From: Nitrospirillum amazonense
GTDB lineage: Bacteria; Pseudomonadota; Alphaproteobacteria; Azospirillales; Azospirillaceae
DNA length: 64,000 nt
Direction: 5' to 3'
NCBI RefSeq assembly: GCF_007828035.1
Contig: NZ_VITV01000002.1
Span: 496,001 to 560,000, forward strand
Part shown: in pieces, positions 30,070-38,629 of the stretch
Position numbering within the stretch: the stretch's first letter is position 1
Layout of the letters: each line of letters opens with the position of its first letter
Notes under the pieces: model-generated
What the model was told of the DNA's origin: nothing
The model's input: the letters and a program-made list of their open reading frames with translations, nothing else
The model's database searches: none
Position numbers and translations under genes: made by a program

Positions 30070-31506
30070 TCAGTCGTCCCCTGCGGCATGCTCCGTCGCT
30101 GGCCGCAGCGGGTGGCTATGGTGGCCACTCACCTCGGCGCCGGCATCCGGGTCCAGGCGGATGAAGAAGAGGAACGAAGCCAGGCCGATCACCATCACGG
30201 TCAGGAAGGCCACCATGAAGTCGTGCGGCACCAACTGGGCGCCGCCATGCAGGGCCAGGGTGGTGTGCAGCAGCAGCGCGCCGGTGGCGACCCCCATGCC
30301 CAGCGACACCTGCTGCACCATGGACGACAGGCTGGTGGCCGCACTCATGCGGGCTGCCGGCACGTCGGCGAAGGCCAGGGTGTTCAGGCCGGTGAACTGC
30401 AGGGACCGGAAGAAGCCCCCCACCAGCAACACCAGCAGGATCAGCGGCACCGGCGTGTCCGGCCGGAACAGGCCAATGGCACCAGTCAGCAGGGCCGACA
30501 GCACGCTGTTGATCACCAGCGCCTGGCGGAAGCCGTAGCGGCGCAGGATGGGGCCGGCGGTCATCTTCATCACCAGGGCGCCGGCGGCGGTGGCAAAGGT
30601 CAGCAGGCCGGAGACGAAGGCTGTCATGCCGAAGCCCACCTGCAGCATCAGCGGCAGCAGGAAGGGGATGGCGCCCATGCAGATGCGGAACAGGGAACCG
30701 CCCAGCACGCTGATGCGGAAGGTGGCGGTCTTGAGCAGGTCCAGGTCCACCAGCGGGTGGGGATGGCGGCGCGAGTGGCGCACGGCGACGATGCCCACCA
30801 GCACGCCGAGGGCCAGCAGCGACGGCGCCACGCGCCAGTCCACGCCGTCGCGGCCGATGGACTCGAACCCGGCCATCAAGGCGGCCAGGGCCACGCCGGA
30901 ATTCACGAAGCCCCAGCCGTCCAGCTTGGCCACCGCCTCCTCCCGATGATCGGCGATATAGCGCCAGGAGAGGTAGAGACCCAGCAGGCCGATGGGGATA
31001 TTGATGAAGAAGATCCAGCGCCAGGACAGGTAGGTGGTCAGCAGGCCGCCGATGGGCGGGCCGATCAGCGGGCCCACCATGGCGGGCGTGGTCAGATAGT
31101 TCATGGCCCGGACCAGCTGGTCCTTGGGCACCGTGCGCAGCAGCACCAGGCGGCCCACCGGCACCATCATGGCGCCGCCCACGCCCTGTAGCAGCCGGGC
31201 CAGGGCCAATTGCGGCAGTGACTGGCTGAGCCCGCAGGCGATGGAGCCCAGGGTGAACAGCACGATGGCAGCACGGAAGACGCGGCTGGAGCCGAAGCGG
31301 TCGGCCACCCAGCCGCTGATGGGGATGAAGACCGCCAGGCTGAGGATGTAGGCGGTGATGGCCAGGCTGAGATGGATGGGGCTGACGCCCAGGCTCTCCC
31401 CCATGGCCGGCAAGGCCGTGGCGAGGACGGTGGCGTCCAGGTTCTCCATGAACAGGGCGCACGATATGATGAGGGCGACGAGCATCGTCGTCACAGTGCC
31501 TTTCAT
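30070..31506 (-). CDS. MFS multidrug exporter, DHA2 (EmrB/QacA) family
   Basis: This 478-residue inner-membrane protein has 14 predicted TM helices. Family marks are the TM1 motif MENLDATVLATALPAMGESL, the loop 2-3 motif GWVADRFGSSRVFRAAI, RLLQGVGGAMMVPVGRLVLLR (TM4) and PLIGPPIGGLLTTYLSWRWIF with INIPIGLLGL, all textbook EmrB/QacA. The ATG at 31506 (MKGTVTTMLVALII) precedes TM1; the Shine-Dalgarno sequence is weak. No membrane-fusion (EmrA-type) partner is adjacent, so it likely works as a single-component exporter. The substrate is unknown. Confidence 0.9.
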   Translation of the reverse strand: MKGTVTTMLVALIISCALFMENLDATVLATALPAMGESLGVSPIHLSLAITAYILSLAVFIPISGWVADRFGSSRVFRAAIVLFTLGSIACGLSQSLPQLALARLLQGVGGAMMVPVGRLVLLRTVPKDQLVRAMNYLTTPAMVGPLIGPPIGGLLTTYLSWRWIFFINIPIGLLGLYLSWRYIADHREEAVAKLDGWGFVNSGVALAALMAGFESIGRDGVDWRVAPSLLALGVLVGIVAVRHSRRHPHPLVDLDLLKTATFRISVLGGSLFRICMGAIPFLLPLMLQVGFGMTAFVSGLLTFATAAGALVMKMTAGPILRRYGFRQALVINSVLSALLTGAIGLFRPDTPVPLILLVLLVGGFFRSLQFTGLNTLAFADVPAARMSAATSLSSMVQQVSLGMGVATGALLLHTTLALHGGAQLVPHDFMVAFLTVMVIGLASFLFFIRLDPDAGAEVSGHHSHPLRPATEHAAGDD

Positions 31507-31719
31507 CCGGGGGCGGCAGGAAATCGCTACCTGCCGTTTGAGAATCTGGGCAAAGCCGGGCCCCTGACAAGTGCCGCCCGGGCATGGCTGACCGTCATGC
31601 CTGCACATCTGTTCGGCACGCGTAAAAATTCGGCGACCGACGGAATAAGGCTTCGGTCGAATGCGTCAACCGAGCGGTCCCACACCGACCAATGGCTCGA
31701 CCACGGGAGGAATCCAGAG

Positions 31720-32112
31720 ATGCTGAAACAGATCATCGCAGCCACCCTGCTGACCGTCGGCATCGCCCTTTCGGTGCCCGCCTCCGCGCAAGGTCCAGCG
31801 GGCGCCACGGTAGCGGAAACCGCCAAGGGCAAGACCCTAGTGGATGCCAAGGGCATGACCCTCTACACCTTCGACCATGACATGAGCGGGCAGTCCAACT
31901 GCATCGCCGCGTGCGCCAAGAACTGGCCGGCCCTGCCGGCTACCGCCGACGCCGGGGCCAAGGGCGACTGGACCATCATCACCCGCGACGACGGGTCCAA
32001 GCAGTGGGCCTACAAGGGCAAGCCGCTCTACACCTTCGTGAAGGACGGGAAGCCGGGTGACATCACCGGCGACGGCCTGGCGAACGGTGCCTGGCACGTG
32101 GCGACACCGTAA
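31720..32112 (+). CDS. COG4315 secreted protein (Yx(F/W/Y)xxD repeats)
   Basis: The 130-residue precursor has a Sec signal peptide ending VPASAQ and two copies of the family hallmark: LYTFDHDMSGQSNC and LYTFVKDGKPGD, with CAKNWPALPA between them. GGAGG lies 10-14 bases upstream of the ATG at 31720; the open frame further upstream is not used. COG4315 proteins are small periplasmic or lipoprotein-like proteins of unknown function. It is a single-gene unit facing away from the DHA2 exporter. Confidence 0.85.
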   Translation: MLKQIIAATLLTVGIALSVPASAQGPAGATVAETAKGKTLVDAKGMTLYTFDHDMSGQSNCIAACAKNWPALPATADAGAKGDWTIITRDDGSKQWAYKGKPLYTFVKDGKPGDITGDGLANGAWHVATP

Positions 32113-32135
32113 GGCGCGCGGGAAGGATATGCGGG

Positions 32136-32163
32136 GGCGGCGGGGTGTCAGGCCCCCGCCGCC
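32136..32163. terminator. GC-rich hairpin between convergent genes
   Basis: GGCGGCGGGG and CCCCGCCGCC pair perfectly around TGTCAGGC. It overlaps the stop codon of the LysR gene and lies 24 bases after the COG4315 gene. There is no T-run, so terminator activity is uncertain. Confidence 0.4.
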
Positions 32164-33050
32164 ACCTCCTGCACGAAATCCAGGAAGGCCCGCACCTTGG
32201 CCGGTGGCAGGTGGCGGCTGGGATGGTAGGCGTAGAGGGGATAGCGCTCCTCCGCCCAGTCGGGCAGCACCTGCACCAGTTGGCCGGACGCCAGCCAGGG
32301 GCCCAGGCCCAGCTCGAAGCTCTGGAACACCCCCTGCCCTGCGACGCAGGCCGCGACGGCCACGGACGGGTCGTCCATCACCACCCGGCCGGCCACCGCC
32401 ACCGTCACCCGCTCCATCCCGCGGTGAAACTCCCACCCGAAGGGCAGGCCCGTCTGCGGGTTGCGGAACAGCACGCCCTCGTGCCCCTTCAGGTCCTGCG
32501 GCGTTACCGGCGTTCCCCGCCGCGCCAGATAATCCGGCGAGGCGCAGGTCAGCACCCGCGTCTCCAGCAGCTTGCGCGCGATCAGGGAGGCCACGTCCGG
32601 CGGGCCGAAACGCACCGCCACGTCCACGCCGGCCATCATCTCCTCCCGGTGATTGCTGACAGTCATGTCCAGGACCAGGCCCGAATAGCGGGCCGTGAAG
32701 TCCGGCAGGCGGGGCGCCAGCACCATGCGGGCGAACCAGGGATCGACGGAGACGCGCAGGCGCCCGTCCACCGTGGCCGCCGCCCCGGCCGCGTCCAGCG
32801 CCGCCTCTTCCAGCCCGGCCAACAGGGGCGTCACCTGGGCGTGGAAGCGCCGCCCCTCCTCCGTCAGGGTCACGGCGCGGGGGCTGCGGTCGAACAGGCG
32901 CACCCCCACCCGCGCCTCCAGCCGGGCGACGGCGCGGCTGACGCCCGACGGCGTCAGGCCCAGCACCTCACCCGCGCGCACGAAGTTTCCCGCCTCCACC
33001 ACGGCGGCCAGCACGCCGATTCCGGTCAACAGACGCGCGTCGAAGCCCAT
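32148..33050 (-). CDS. LysR family transcriptional regulator
   Basis: A 300-residue LTTR. The N-terminal winged HTH (residues about 8-65) has AAVVEAGNFVRAGEVLGLTP, SGVSRAVARLEARVGVRLFD and SPRAVTLTEEG. The effector domain has the usual two-lobe periplasmic-binding-like layout (DGRLRVSVDPWFARMVLAPR, VAVRFGPPDVASLIARKL, CASPDYLARRGTP). It is of the type commonly divergent from NAD(P)-binding oxidoreductases, as here: the NmrA-like gene starts 145 bases away on the other strand. A LysR-type inverted repeat sits in between at 33095-33115. The inducer is unknown. Confidence 0.93.
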   Translation of the reverse strand: MGFDARLLTGIGVLAAVVEAGNFVRAGEVLGLTPSGVSRAVARLEARVGVRLFDRSPRAVTLTEEGRRFHAQVTPLLAGLEEAALDAAGAAATVDGRLRVSVDPWFARMVLAPRLPDFTARYSGLVLDMTVSNHREEMMAGVDVAVRFGPPDVASLIARKLLETRVLTCASPDYLARRGTPVTPQDLKGHEGVLFRNPQTGLPFGWEFHRGMERVTVAVAGRVVMDDPSVAVAACVAGQGVFQSFELGLGPWLASGQLVQVLPDWAEERYPLYAYHPSRHLPPAKVRAFLDFVQEVAAGA

Positions 33051-33094
33051 CGCCTTCCCTCCTTCCCACCGCCCAAGCCAAGGTGACTATAGAT

Positions 33095-33115
33095 CATCCT
33101 TCAGCTGACAAGGAT
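33095..33115. promoter_or_regulatory. LysR-type operator between lysR and nmrA-like genes
   Basis: CATCCTT and AAGGATG are exact complements with an 8-base spacer (CAGCTGAC), the size and symmetry of an LTTR recognition site. It lies 45 bases upstream of the regulator's ATG and 80 bases upstream of the NmrA-like gene. Confidence 0.65.
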
Positions 33116-33195
33116 GCGCCTGATTCAAATCCCCCTCCCGCCTAAAACCAGGCCACGGGCCGCCTACGGCCGACACTGGATAAAGGAGAAGGACC

Positions 33196-34068
33196 ATGTA
33201 CGTCATCACCGGCATCACGGGTAAGGTCGGCGGCGCGGTAGCCGAGGCGCTGCTGGCGGCGGGCCAGCCGGTCCGCGCCGTCGTACGCGATGCCGCCAAG
33301 GGGGCGACCTGGGCGGCCAAGGGCTGCGAGGTCGCCCAGGCGACCATGGAGGATACCGCCGCCCTGACCCAGGCTTTCACCGGCGCCACCGCCGTCTTCG
33401 TCCTGCTGCCGCCCAACTTCGACCCGGCGCCGGGCTATCCCGCCACGCTGGGCCTCATCGAGTCCGTGGCCACGGCGCTGGCGGCGGCCCAGCCGCAGCG
33501 GGTGGTCAGCCTGTCCACCATTGGCGCCGACGCCCCGCACGACAACCTGCTAAGCCAGCACACGCTGAGTGAGCGGCGCCTGGCGGCCCTGGGCTTGCCC
33601 ATCACCTTCCTGCGCCCCGGCTGGTTCATGGAAAACGCCGCCTGGGACGTGGCCGCGGCGCGTGAAACCGGCGTGCTGCACAGCCACCTGCAGCCGCTGG
33701 ACCATCCCTTCCCGATGGTCGCCACCCAGGATGTGGGCCGCACCGCCGCCCGCCTGCTGCAGGAGGCGTGGGCCGGCCTGCGCGTGGTGGATCTGGAGGG
33801 CCCCACCCGGGTTTCCCCCAAAGACCTGGCCCAGGCCTTCGCCCAGGCGTTGGGCCGTCCGGTGACCGCCCAGGCCGTGCCGCGATCGACCTGGGAGGCG
33901 CAGTTCCGTGCCCAAGGCATGCGGCACCCCGGCCCCCGCATGCGCATGCTGGACGGCTTCAACGAAGGCTGGATCGAGTTCCGCGACGCAGGATCCCACG
34001 CCCTGAAGGGGGAAACCCCGCTGGCCCAGGTCGTCGCCGCCCTGGTGGCGGGTGATTCCGGGCAATAA
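33196..34068 (+). CDS. NmrA-like NAD(P)-binding protein
   Basis: A 290-residue atypical short-chain dehydrogenase-fold protein. The Rossmann motif is at the very N-terminus (YVITGITGKVGGAVAEALL, GxTGxxG), followed by VRDAAKGATWAAKGCEVA, VFVLLPPNFDP, VVSLSTIGAD and LRPGWFMENAAWDVA, a pattern of the NmrA/quinone-oxidoreductase-2-like group. These sense or use NAD(P)(H). A Shine-Dalgarno AGGAGAAGG lies immediately upstream. It is divergent from the LysR regulator, which probably controls it; a GST gene follows 127 bases later on the same strand and may respond to the same electrophile or quinone stress (inference). Confidence 0.9.
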   Translation: MYVITGITGKVGGAVAEALLAAGQPVRAVVRDAAKGATWAAKGCEVAQATMEDTAALTQAFTGATAVFVLLPPNFDPAPGYPATLGLIESVATALAAAQPQRVVSLSTIGADAPHDNLLSQHTLSERRLAALGLPITFLRPGWFMENAAWDVAAARETGVLHSHLQPLDHPFPMVATQDVGRTAARLLQEAWAGLRVVDLEGPTRVSPKDLAQAFAQALGRPVTAQAVPRSTWEAQFRAQGMRHPGPRMRMLDGFNEGWIEFRDAGSHALKGETPLAQVVAALVAGDSGQ

Positions 34069-34195
34069 GGGGGCGGTGAGCGCGGCCATTTCGCCGCTTG
34101 GCATCCGGCAACGCCGCCCTTAGGAATGGACCCCCATGTCCCACTTCCCAAGGGCGGCCCTGGACCCAGGGCCCAGAAATGGCAGAGGAAATTCC

Positions 34196-34810
34196 ATGAA
34201 GCTCTACTACAAGGCCGGCGCCTGCTCGCTCTCCCCGCACATCGTGGCGTTGGAGGCCGGCCTCGACATCGGTATCGAGGCGGTGGACCTGAAGACCAAG
34301 GTGACCGAGACGGGCGCCAACTTCCTGGAAACCAACCCCAAGGGCTCCGTCCCGGCGCTGATCCTGGACGACGGCAGCCTGCTGACCGAGGGTGCCGTGA
34401 TTGTGCAATACCTGGCCGACCAGGCCCCCGCCAGCGGCCTGATCCCCGCCGCCGGCAGCGGGGCGCGTTATAAGGTGCAGGAGTGGCTGAACTTCATCGC
34501 CACGGAGCTGCACAAGGGCTTCAGCCCGCTGTTCAACCCCGCCACGCCGGATGAGGTCAAGGCGATGGCCAAGCAGAACCTGGACCGCCGCTTCGCCCAC
34601 CTGGAGCGGACGCTGGCCGACGGCCGCAGCTATCTGACCGGCGAAACCTTCACCGTGGCCGACGCCTATGCCTATGTGGTGCTGACCTGGGCGGCCCAGG
34701 TGGGCATCGATCTCACCACCCATCCCAAGGTCGCCGCCTTCGTCACCCGCGTGGGCCAGCGCCCCAAGGTGCAGGTGGCACTGAAGGCCGAGGGCTTGCT
34801 GGCCGCCTGA
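34196..34810 (+). CDS. Glutathione S-transferase, beta class-like
   Basis: The 204-residue protein has a thioredoxin-fold N-domain (MKLYYKAGACSLSPHIVALE, catalytic-type Cys10 as in bacterial beta-class GSTs; NPKGSVPALILDDGSLLTEG with the cis-Pro and glutathione-binding loop) and a helical C-domain (VQEWLNFIATELHKGFSPLF, YLTGETFTVADAYAYVVLTW, where the Thr/Asp form the N-capping box). AGAGGA lies 7-12 bases upstream of the ATG. It probably conjugates glutathione to electrophiles in the cytosol. It follows the NmrA-like gene and is closed by a bidirectional terminator. Confidence 0.93.
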   Translation: MKLYYKAGACSLSPHIVALEAGLDIGIEAVDLKTKVTETGANFLETNPKGSVPALILDDGSLLTEGAVIVQYLADQAPASGLIPAAGSGARYKVQEWLNFIATELHKGFSPLFNPATPDEVKAMAKQNLDRRFAHLERTLADGRSYLTGETFTVADAYAYVVLTWAAQVGIDLTTHPKVAAFVTRVGQRPKVQVALKAEGLLAA

Positions 34811-34826
34811 GCGCCCCCCATGAAGA

Positions 34827-34855
34827 GAAGGGCCGTCTCCGCCGGGCGGCCCTTC
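34827..34855. terminator. Bidirectional terminator between GST and GH31 genes
   Basis: GAAGGGCCG and CGGCCCTTC are perfect 9-base arms with an 11-base loop, midway in the 55-base gap between convergent genes. Confidence 0.6.
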
Positions 34856-34865
34856 CATACCCTCC

Positions 34866-37142
34866 TCACTCGCAGCGCGGCAGGGGAACGGTGACGGCAG
34901 TGCCCGTGTAAACGACGGTCTTGGCGTCCTCCGCCCCCGGCGTGGCACCGCAGACGACGCGGAAGCTGATGGACGGGGACATGCCTGGGAAAGTGCCATC
35001 CCGCGCCTGGATTGTCAGCCGGCGCTGCTTGTCCGACCAAGCCATGGGAATGACCGCGCGCTTGCCCGCCTGGTAGCCATAGCCGTCGCCCTCATCGTCA
35101 TACAACTCATACGCGGCGTCGCGGCCGGGGTAGACGCGCAGTTCCAGCGGTTCGTCACTGGGGGCATCGGCATAGGCCTTGACGGGGCCCAGCGGCACGA
35201 TGCTGCCCGCGCGCACGAACAGCGGCAGCGTCGCCAGGTCCGCCTTCGCCTCCACCCGCTGCCCGCCCGGCTGCGACGCCCCCGTCCAGAAGTCGAACCA
35301 CCGGCCGCCGCCCGGCAGGTAGACGCTGCGCGTCACGGCCCCCGCCTGCAGCACGGGTGACACGAGGAACGCCTTGCCGAACATGTACTGGTCGGTGACG
35401 CGCAGGGCGTCGGCATCGTCGGGGAAGTCGAAGGCCAGCGCCCGCATCATCGTCCCGCGATGGCTCAGCACATCCCAGGACAGGGAATAGATGTAGGGCA
35501 GCAGGCGATAGCGCAGCGTGACGTCGTCGATGAGGATTTTCTGGATCGCCGGGTCGAAGTTCCAGATCTCCTTGCCCTGCCCCGCGCCGTGGATACGGAA
35601 CATGGGGTTGAAGACGCCGAACTGGTGCCAGCGCACGAACAGCTCGGCATAGGCCTTGTCCTTCGCCGGGTCAGGGCTGAAGAAGCCGCCGATGTCCGCC
35701 GACCAGTAGGGCTCGCCGCTCAGCGAGAAATTGAGCGCGGCCGGGATCTGCTTGGCCAGCGTCTCCCAACTGGCGTGGGTGTCCCCCGACCAGGTGATGA
35801 CACCGTTGCGCTGCTGGCCGGCATAGGCGGAGCGGGACAGGATGAACACCCGCTTGTCCGGCTGGTCCCGCCGCATGCCGTCATGGACGCCACCGGTGTG
35901 CAGCAGGGGGAAGCTGTTGTTGACGACGATGCCGGGACCGGCGGCGGTCAGCTGCTCCCGCATCTCGCCGGTCTGGCCTCCCAGCTCGGCCTCATCGCCA
36001 TCCAGCCACCAGCCGTCGAAGCCGAGGACGCCCAGGTTCCGCATGATCTGCGACCAGTAAATCTCCCGGCCTTTCGGACTCCACGCGTCGTACCAGCGGC
36101 CAAAGCCAACGGGGAAGACATTGTTGAAGGCGTCCGGGAAGGCCGCGCCCGCCTGGTCCAGCTCCGCGAGGTTGGCGGTGCCGAGGTCGAAGCGCGGCCA
36201 TACCGAGATGATGGTGTGGACGTGCATGTCATGGATCGCCCCGACCATGGACTTGGGGTCGGGATAGCGCGACGCCTCGAACCGGTGGCTGCCCCACTGG
36301 CCCGCCGCCCAATACTGCCAGTCCTGCACCACGGCATCGATGGGCACGCCCATGTCCCGGTACCGGCGCGGGATGGCGACCAGTTCATCCTGGGTGCTGT
36401 AATGCTCCTTGGACTGCCACATGCCCCAGGTCCAGCGGGCCATCAGGGGCACATCCCCGGTGAGCGCGCGATAGCCGGCGACCACATCGTCCAGCTTGGG
36501 CCCCAGGATGAAATGATAGTCAATGCCCGGCCCCGCCTCGGACCGGATGCCCAGCGGCGCCTTGCCGGTGCCAACATCGACATCGGTGACGGAGGCGTTG
36601 TTCCACAGCAGGCCGAAGCCCGTGGGCGACACCAGCATGGGAATCCCCACGTCGGTGTTGGCCTGCTGCAGGTGGATGGTGTGGCCGCTATAGTCCAGCA
36701 GCCCGTTCTGGTGCTGCCCCAGCCCGTAGACCGGTGTCGCGGTCTTGAACCATTGGGTGGCCCCCACTCCGGCGTCCCGGTCACCCTCCTCCAGGATCAC
36801 ATGGTCCTTGGCGTCCAGGAAGGTCACCGCCGCCGTCCGCTTGGCGACGCGGACATGCAGTCGCGCGGTCGTCAGCACATAGGCGTCGGGTGTCTCATCC
36901 ACATGGAAGGCGGCAGTCCCGGGTTGGGCGATGACGGCGGGATTGTAGTTGCCATGATAGCCGGGCGTTCCGAACCGGACATGGACGATGCCGTCCTGCC
37001 AGGGTTCGAGGGTGAGGACGCCGCGCTCGGTGCGCAAGGCCAGCGCGCCGGTGTCGTCCAGCCTTCGCACCACGGTATCGGCCTGGGCCGCCGACGTGAG
37101 AGCCAGCGCCATGCCGACCGCCGGCAGGAAACGCCTGGACAT
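34866..37142 (-). CDS. GH31 alpha-xylosidase/alpha-glucosidase, periplasmic
   Basis: The 758-residue enzyme has a signal peptide RRFLPAVGMALALTSAAQA. The N-terminal beta-sandwich contains TPVYGLGQHQNGLLDYSG; the (beta/alpha)8 barrel contains RWTWGMWQSKEHYSTQDELV, VVQDWQYWAAGQWG, the nucleophile Asp in GFDGWWLDGDEAE and the acid/base Asp in VITWSGDTHASWETL. A distal beta domain follows (LPGGGRWFDFWTG, RVYPGRDAAYELYDDEGDG). The ATG at 37142 is preferred: GAAGGA lies 5-10 bases upstream and the signal peptide follows at once; an ATG about 30 bases upstream with AGGG is an alternative. Sequence style is that of xyloglucan alpha-xylosidases, and the operon partners (fucosidase, beta-galactosidase) support this. 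Third gene of the operon. Confidence 0.87.
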   Translation of the reverse strand: MSRRFLPAVGMALALTSAAQADTVVRRLDDTGALALRTERGVLTLEPWQDGIVHVRFGTPGYHGNYNPAVIAQPGTAAFHVDETPDAYVLTTARLHVRVAKRTAAVTFLDAKDHVILEEGDRDAGVGATQWFKTATPVYGLGQHQNGLLDYSGHTIHLQQANTDVGIPMLVSPTGFGLLWNNASVTDVDVGTGKAPLGIRSEAGPGIDYHFILGPKLDDVVAGYRALTGDVPLMARWTWGMWQSKEHYSTQDELVAIPRRYRDMGVPIDAVVQDWQYWAAGQWGSHRFEASRYPDPKSMVGAIHDMHVHTIISVWPRFDLGTANLAELDQAGAAFPDAFNNVFPVGFGRWYDAWSPKGREIYWSQIMRNLGVLGFDGWWLDGDEAELGGQTGEMREQLTAAGPGIVVNNSFPLLHTGGVHDGMRRDQPDKRVFILSRSAYAGQQRNGVITWSGDTHASWETLAKQIPAALNFSLSGEPYWSADIGGFFSPDPAKDKAYAELFVRWHQFGVFNPMFRIHGAGQGKEIWNFDPAIQKILIDDVTLRYRLLPYIYSLSWDVLSHRGTMMRALAFDFPDDADALRVTDQYMFGKAFLVSPVLQAGAVTRSVYLPGGGRWFDFWTGASQPGGQRVEAKADLATLPLFVRAGSIVPLGPVKAYADAPSDEPLELRVYPGRDAAYELYDDEGDGYGYQAGKRAVIPMAWSDKQRRLTIQARDGTFPGMSPSISFRVVCGATPGAEDAKTVVYTGTAVTVPLPRCE

Positions 37143-37206
37143 GAAATCCTTCAATGGTGAGCGCATGGCCATCCCTGTCGTTGTTTGTTCATGGGAGAAG
37201 CGGGGG

Positions 37207-38607
37207 TCACAGGGGCCGTGGGGCCAGCCCCATGACCGGGCCGTCATAGGACAGCTCGACAATGGCGACGCCATTCCGCAACGCCCCCGGGGGAATGCCG
37301 ATGTCCGTACCGCCCTTCCCCTTGTGCACCGTCACGCTGGCCCCCGTCCCGACCAGCCGCGCCCGCAACAGCGCGGGCCCGCCGGGGAACTCTGGAACCG
37401 TGATGATCGTGGGAAGGCGGTCGCCCTCCCCGCCCAGCAGATGCAGGAACACGGTGCTGTCCGCGCGGGTGGACCCCATGGTCGCCGTCGGCAGGAAGGG
37501 CCCGCCCCGCGTCCCGTATATGGCCCGGCCATGTTTTTGCAGCCACGCGCCCAGTTCCCCCAGACGCGCGATCTGGTCCGGGGGGATGTGCCCATCTGGC
37601 GCCGGGCCGACGTTCACCAGAAGGTTGCCGTCACGGATCGCGGTCTGGACCAGCAGGCGAATCAGGTCATCCAGCGACCGCGGCTTCGCCCCCGGCTGGT
37701 AGCCCCAGGTGCCGGCCAGGGTTATGCACAACTCCCAGGGCTGGACATCGTCGAAGCCCCCCAGGTTGACGGGGTTTTCACGGGTCCGCCAATCGCCGGG
37801 AACCGATGTGCGATCGTTGACCAGGATGTCCGGCTGCAGTTGGTGCAAACGCTGGTCGACCTCCCCGTCCCGCCAGGAAAATCGACCCGTGTAGGGCTTG
37901 CCCCGGTCGCGTGAGCCCCATTTGGCCCCGTCGAACTCCAGGCCGCCGAAGCCCAGCCACTGCTCGCCGCCGCCGTCATACCAAAGCAGATCTATCTTGC
38001 CGTAGTCCGTCGCCAGCTGCTCAACCTCGCGATGATACTGGTCGCGCATGGCCTCCGCCGAATCCAGATAGAGGTCCGGCATGAAGTACCCCGGGAATCG
38101 CCAATCCAAGGGCGAATAATATAGTCCGACACGCAGCCCTTCGCGGCGGGCCGCATCCGTGTAGCTTTTGACGACGTCCTGCCCGTTGTTATGGGTGGCG
38201 ACGTTGAAATCATTCGATCGCGAGGCGAATAAAGAGAAGCCATCGTGGTGGCGAGCCGTCAGCACCATGTACTTCATGCCCGACCGCCGCGCGACCTTCG
38301 CCCACTCGGCGGGAGCCGCGGGATCGGGATGAAAGTCATCCGCCAGCTTCGCATAGTCGTTCCTGGGAATGTGCTCACTGAACATGGCCCATTCGCCATG
38401 ACCCAGGACCGAATAGACGCCGAAGTGGATGAACATGCCCAGGCGGGCCTGCCGCCACCATGCCACGCGCTGGTCGGCCACGGGCCCGGTGCGCACGTCG
38501 GACAGACCAAAGGGCGGCGGCGGCAAGGTCACATCGGCGGCCGTCTCCTCGCCGGCCAGGATGCCGCCACAGAACAAGGACAATGCCAGGAAGCGTCGAA
38601 TGCGCAT
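37207..38607 (-). CDS. GH29 alpha-L-fucosidase, periplasmic
   Basis: A 466-residue GH29 enzyme with signal sequence RRFLALSLFCGGILAG. The barrel contains WWRQARLGMFIHFGVYSVLG, MKYMVLTARHHDGFSLFAS, VGLYYSPLDWRFPGY and the nucleophile Asp in IDLLWYDGGGEQWL; the C-terminal part ends with a beta domain. AGGGG lies 7-11 bases upstream of the ATG at 38607. It removes terminal alpha-L-fucose, matching the fucosylated galactosyl side chain of xyloglucan. It sits 22 bases after the GH2 gene and 64 before GH31, in one operon. GH29 also acts on other fucosides, so the substrate rests on context. Confidence 0.9.
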   Translation of the reverse strand: MRIRRFLALSLFCGGILAGEETAADVTLPPPPFGLSDVRTGPVADQRVAWWRQARLGMFIHFGVYSVLGHGEWAMFSEHIPRNDYAKLADDFHPDPAAPAEWAKVARRSGMKYMVLTARHHDGFSLFASRSNDFNVATHNNGQDVVKSYTDAARREGLRVGLYYSPLDWRFPGYFMPDLYLDSAEAMRDQYHREVEQLATDYGKIDLLWYDGGGEQWLGFGGLEFDGAKWGSRDRGKPYTGRFSWRDGEVDQRLHQLQPDILVNDRTSVPGDWRTRENPVNLGGFDDVQPWELCITLAGTWGYQPGAKPRSLDDLIRLLVQTAIRDGNLLVNVGPAPDGHIPPDQIARLGELGAWLQKHGRAIYGTRGGPFLPTATMGSTRADSTVFLHLLGGEGDRLPTIITVPEFPGGPALLRARLVGTGASVTVHKGKGGTDIGIPPGALRNGVAIVELSYDGPVMGLAPRPL

Positions 38608-38629
38608 GAGCACCCCTGTTCCCGCCACC

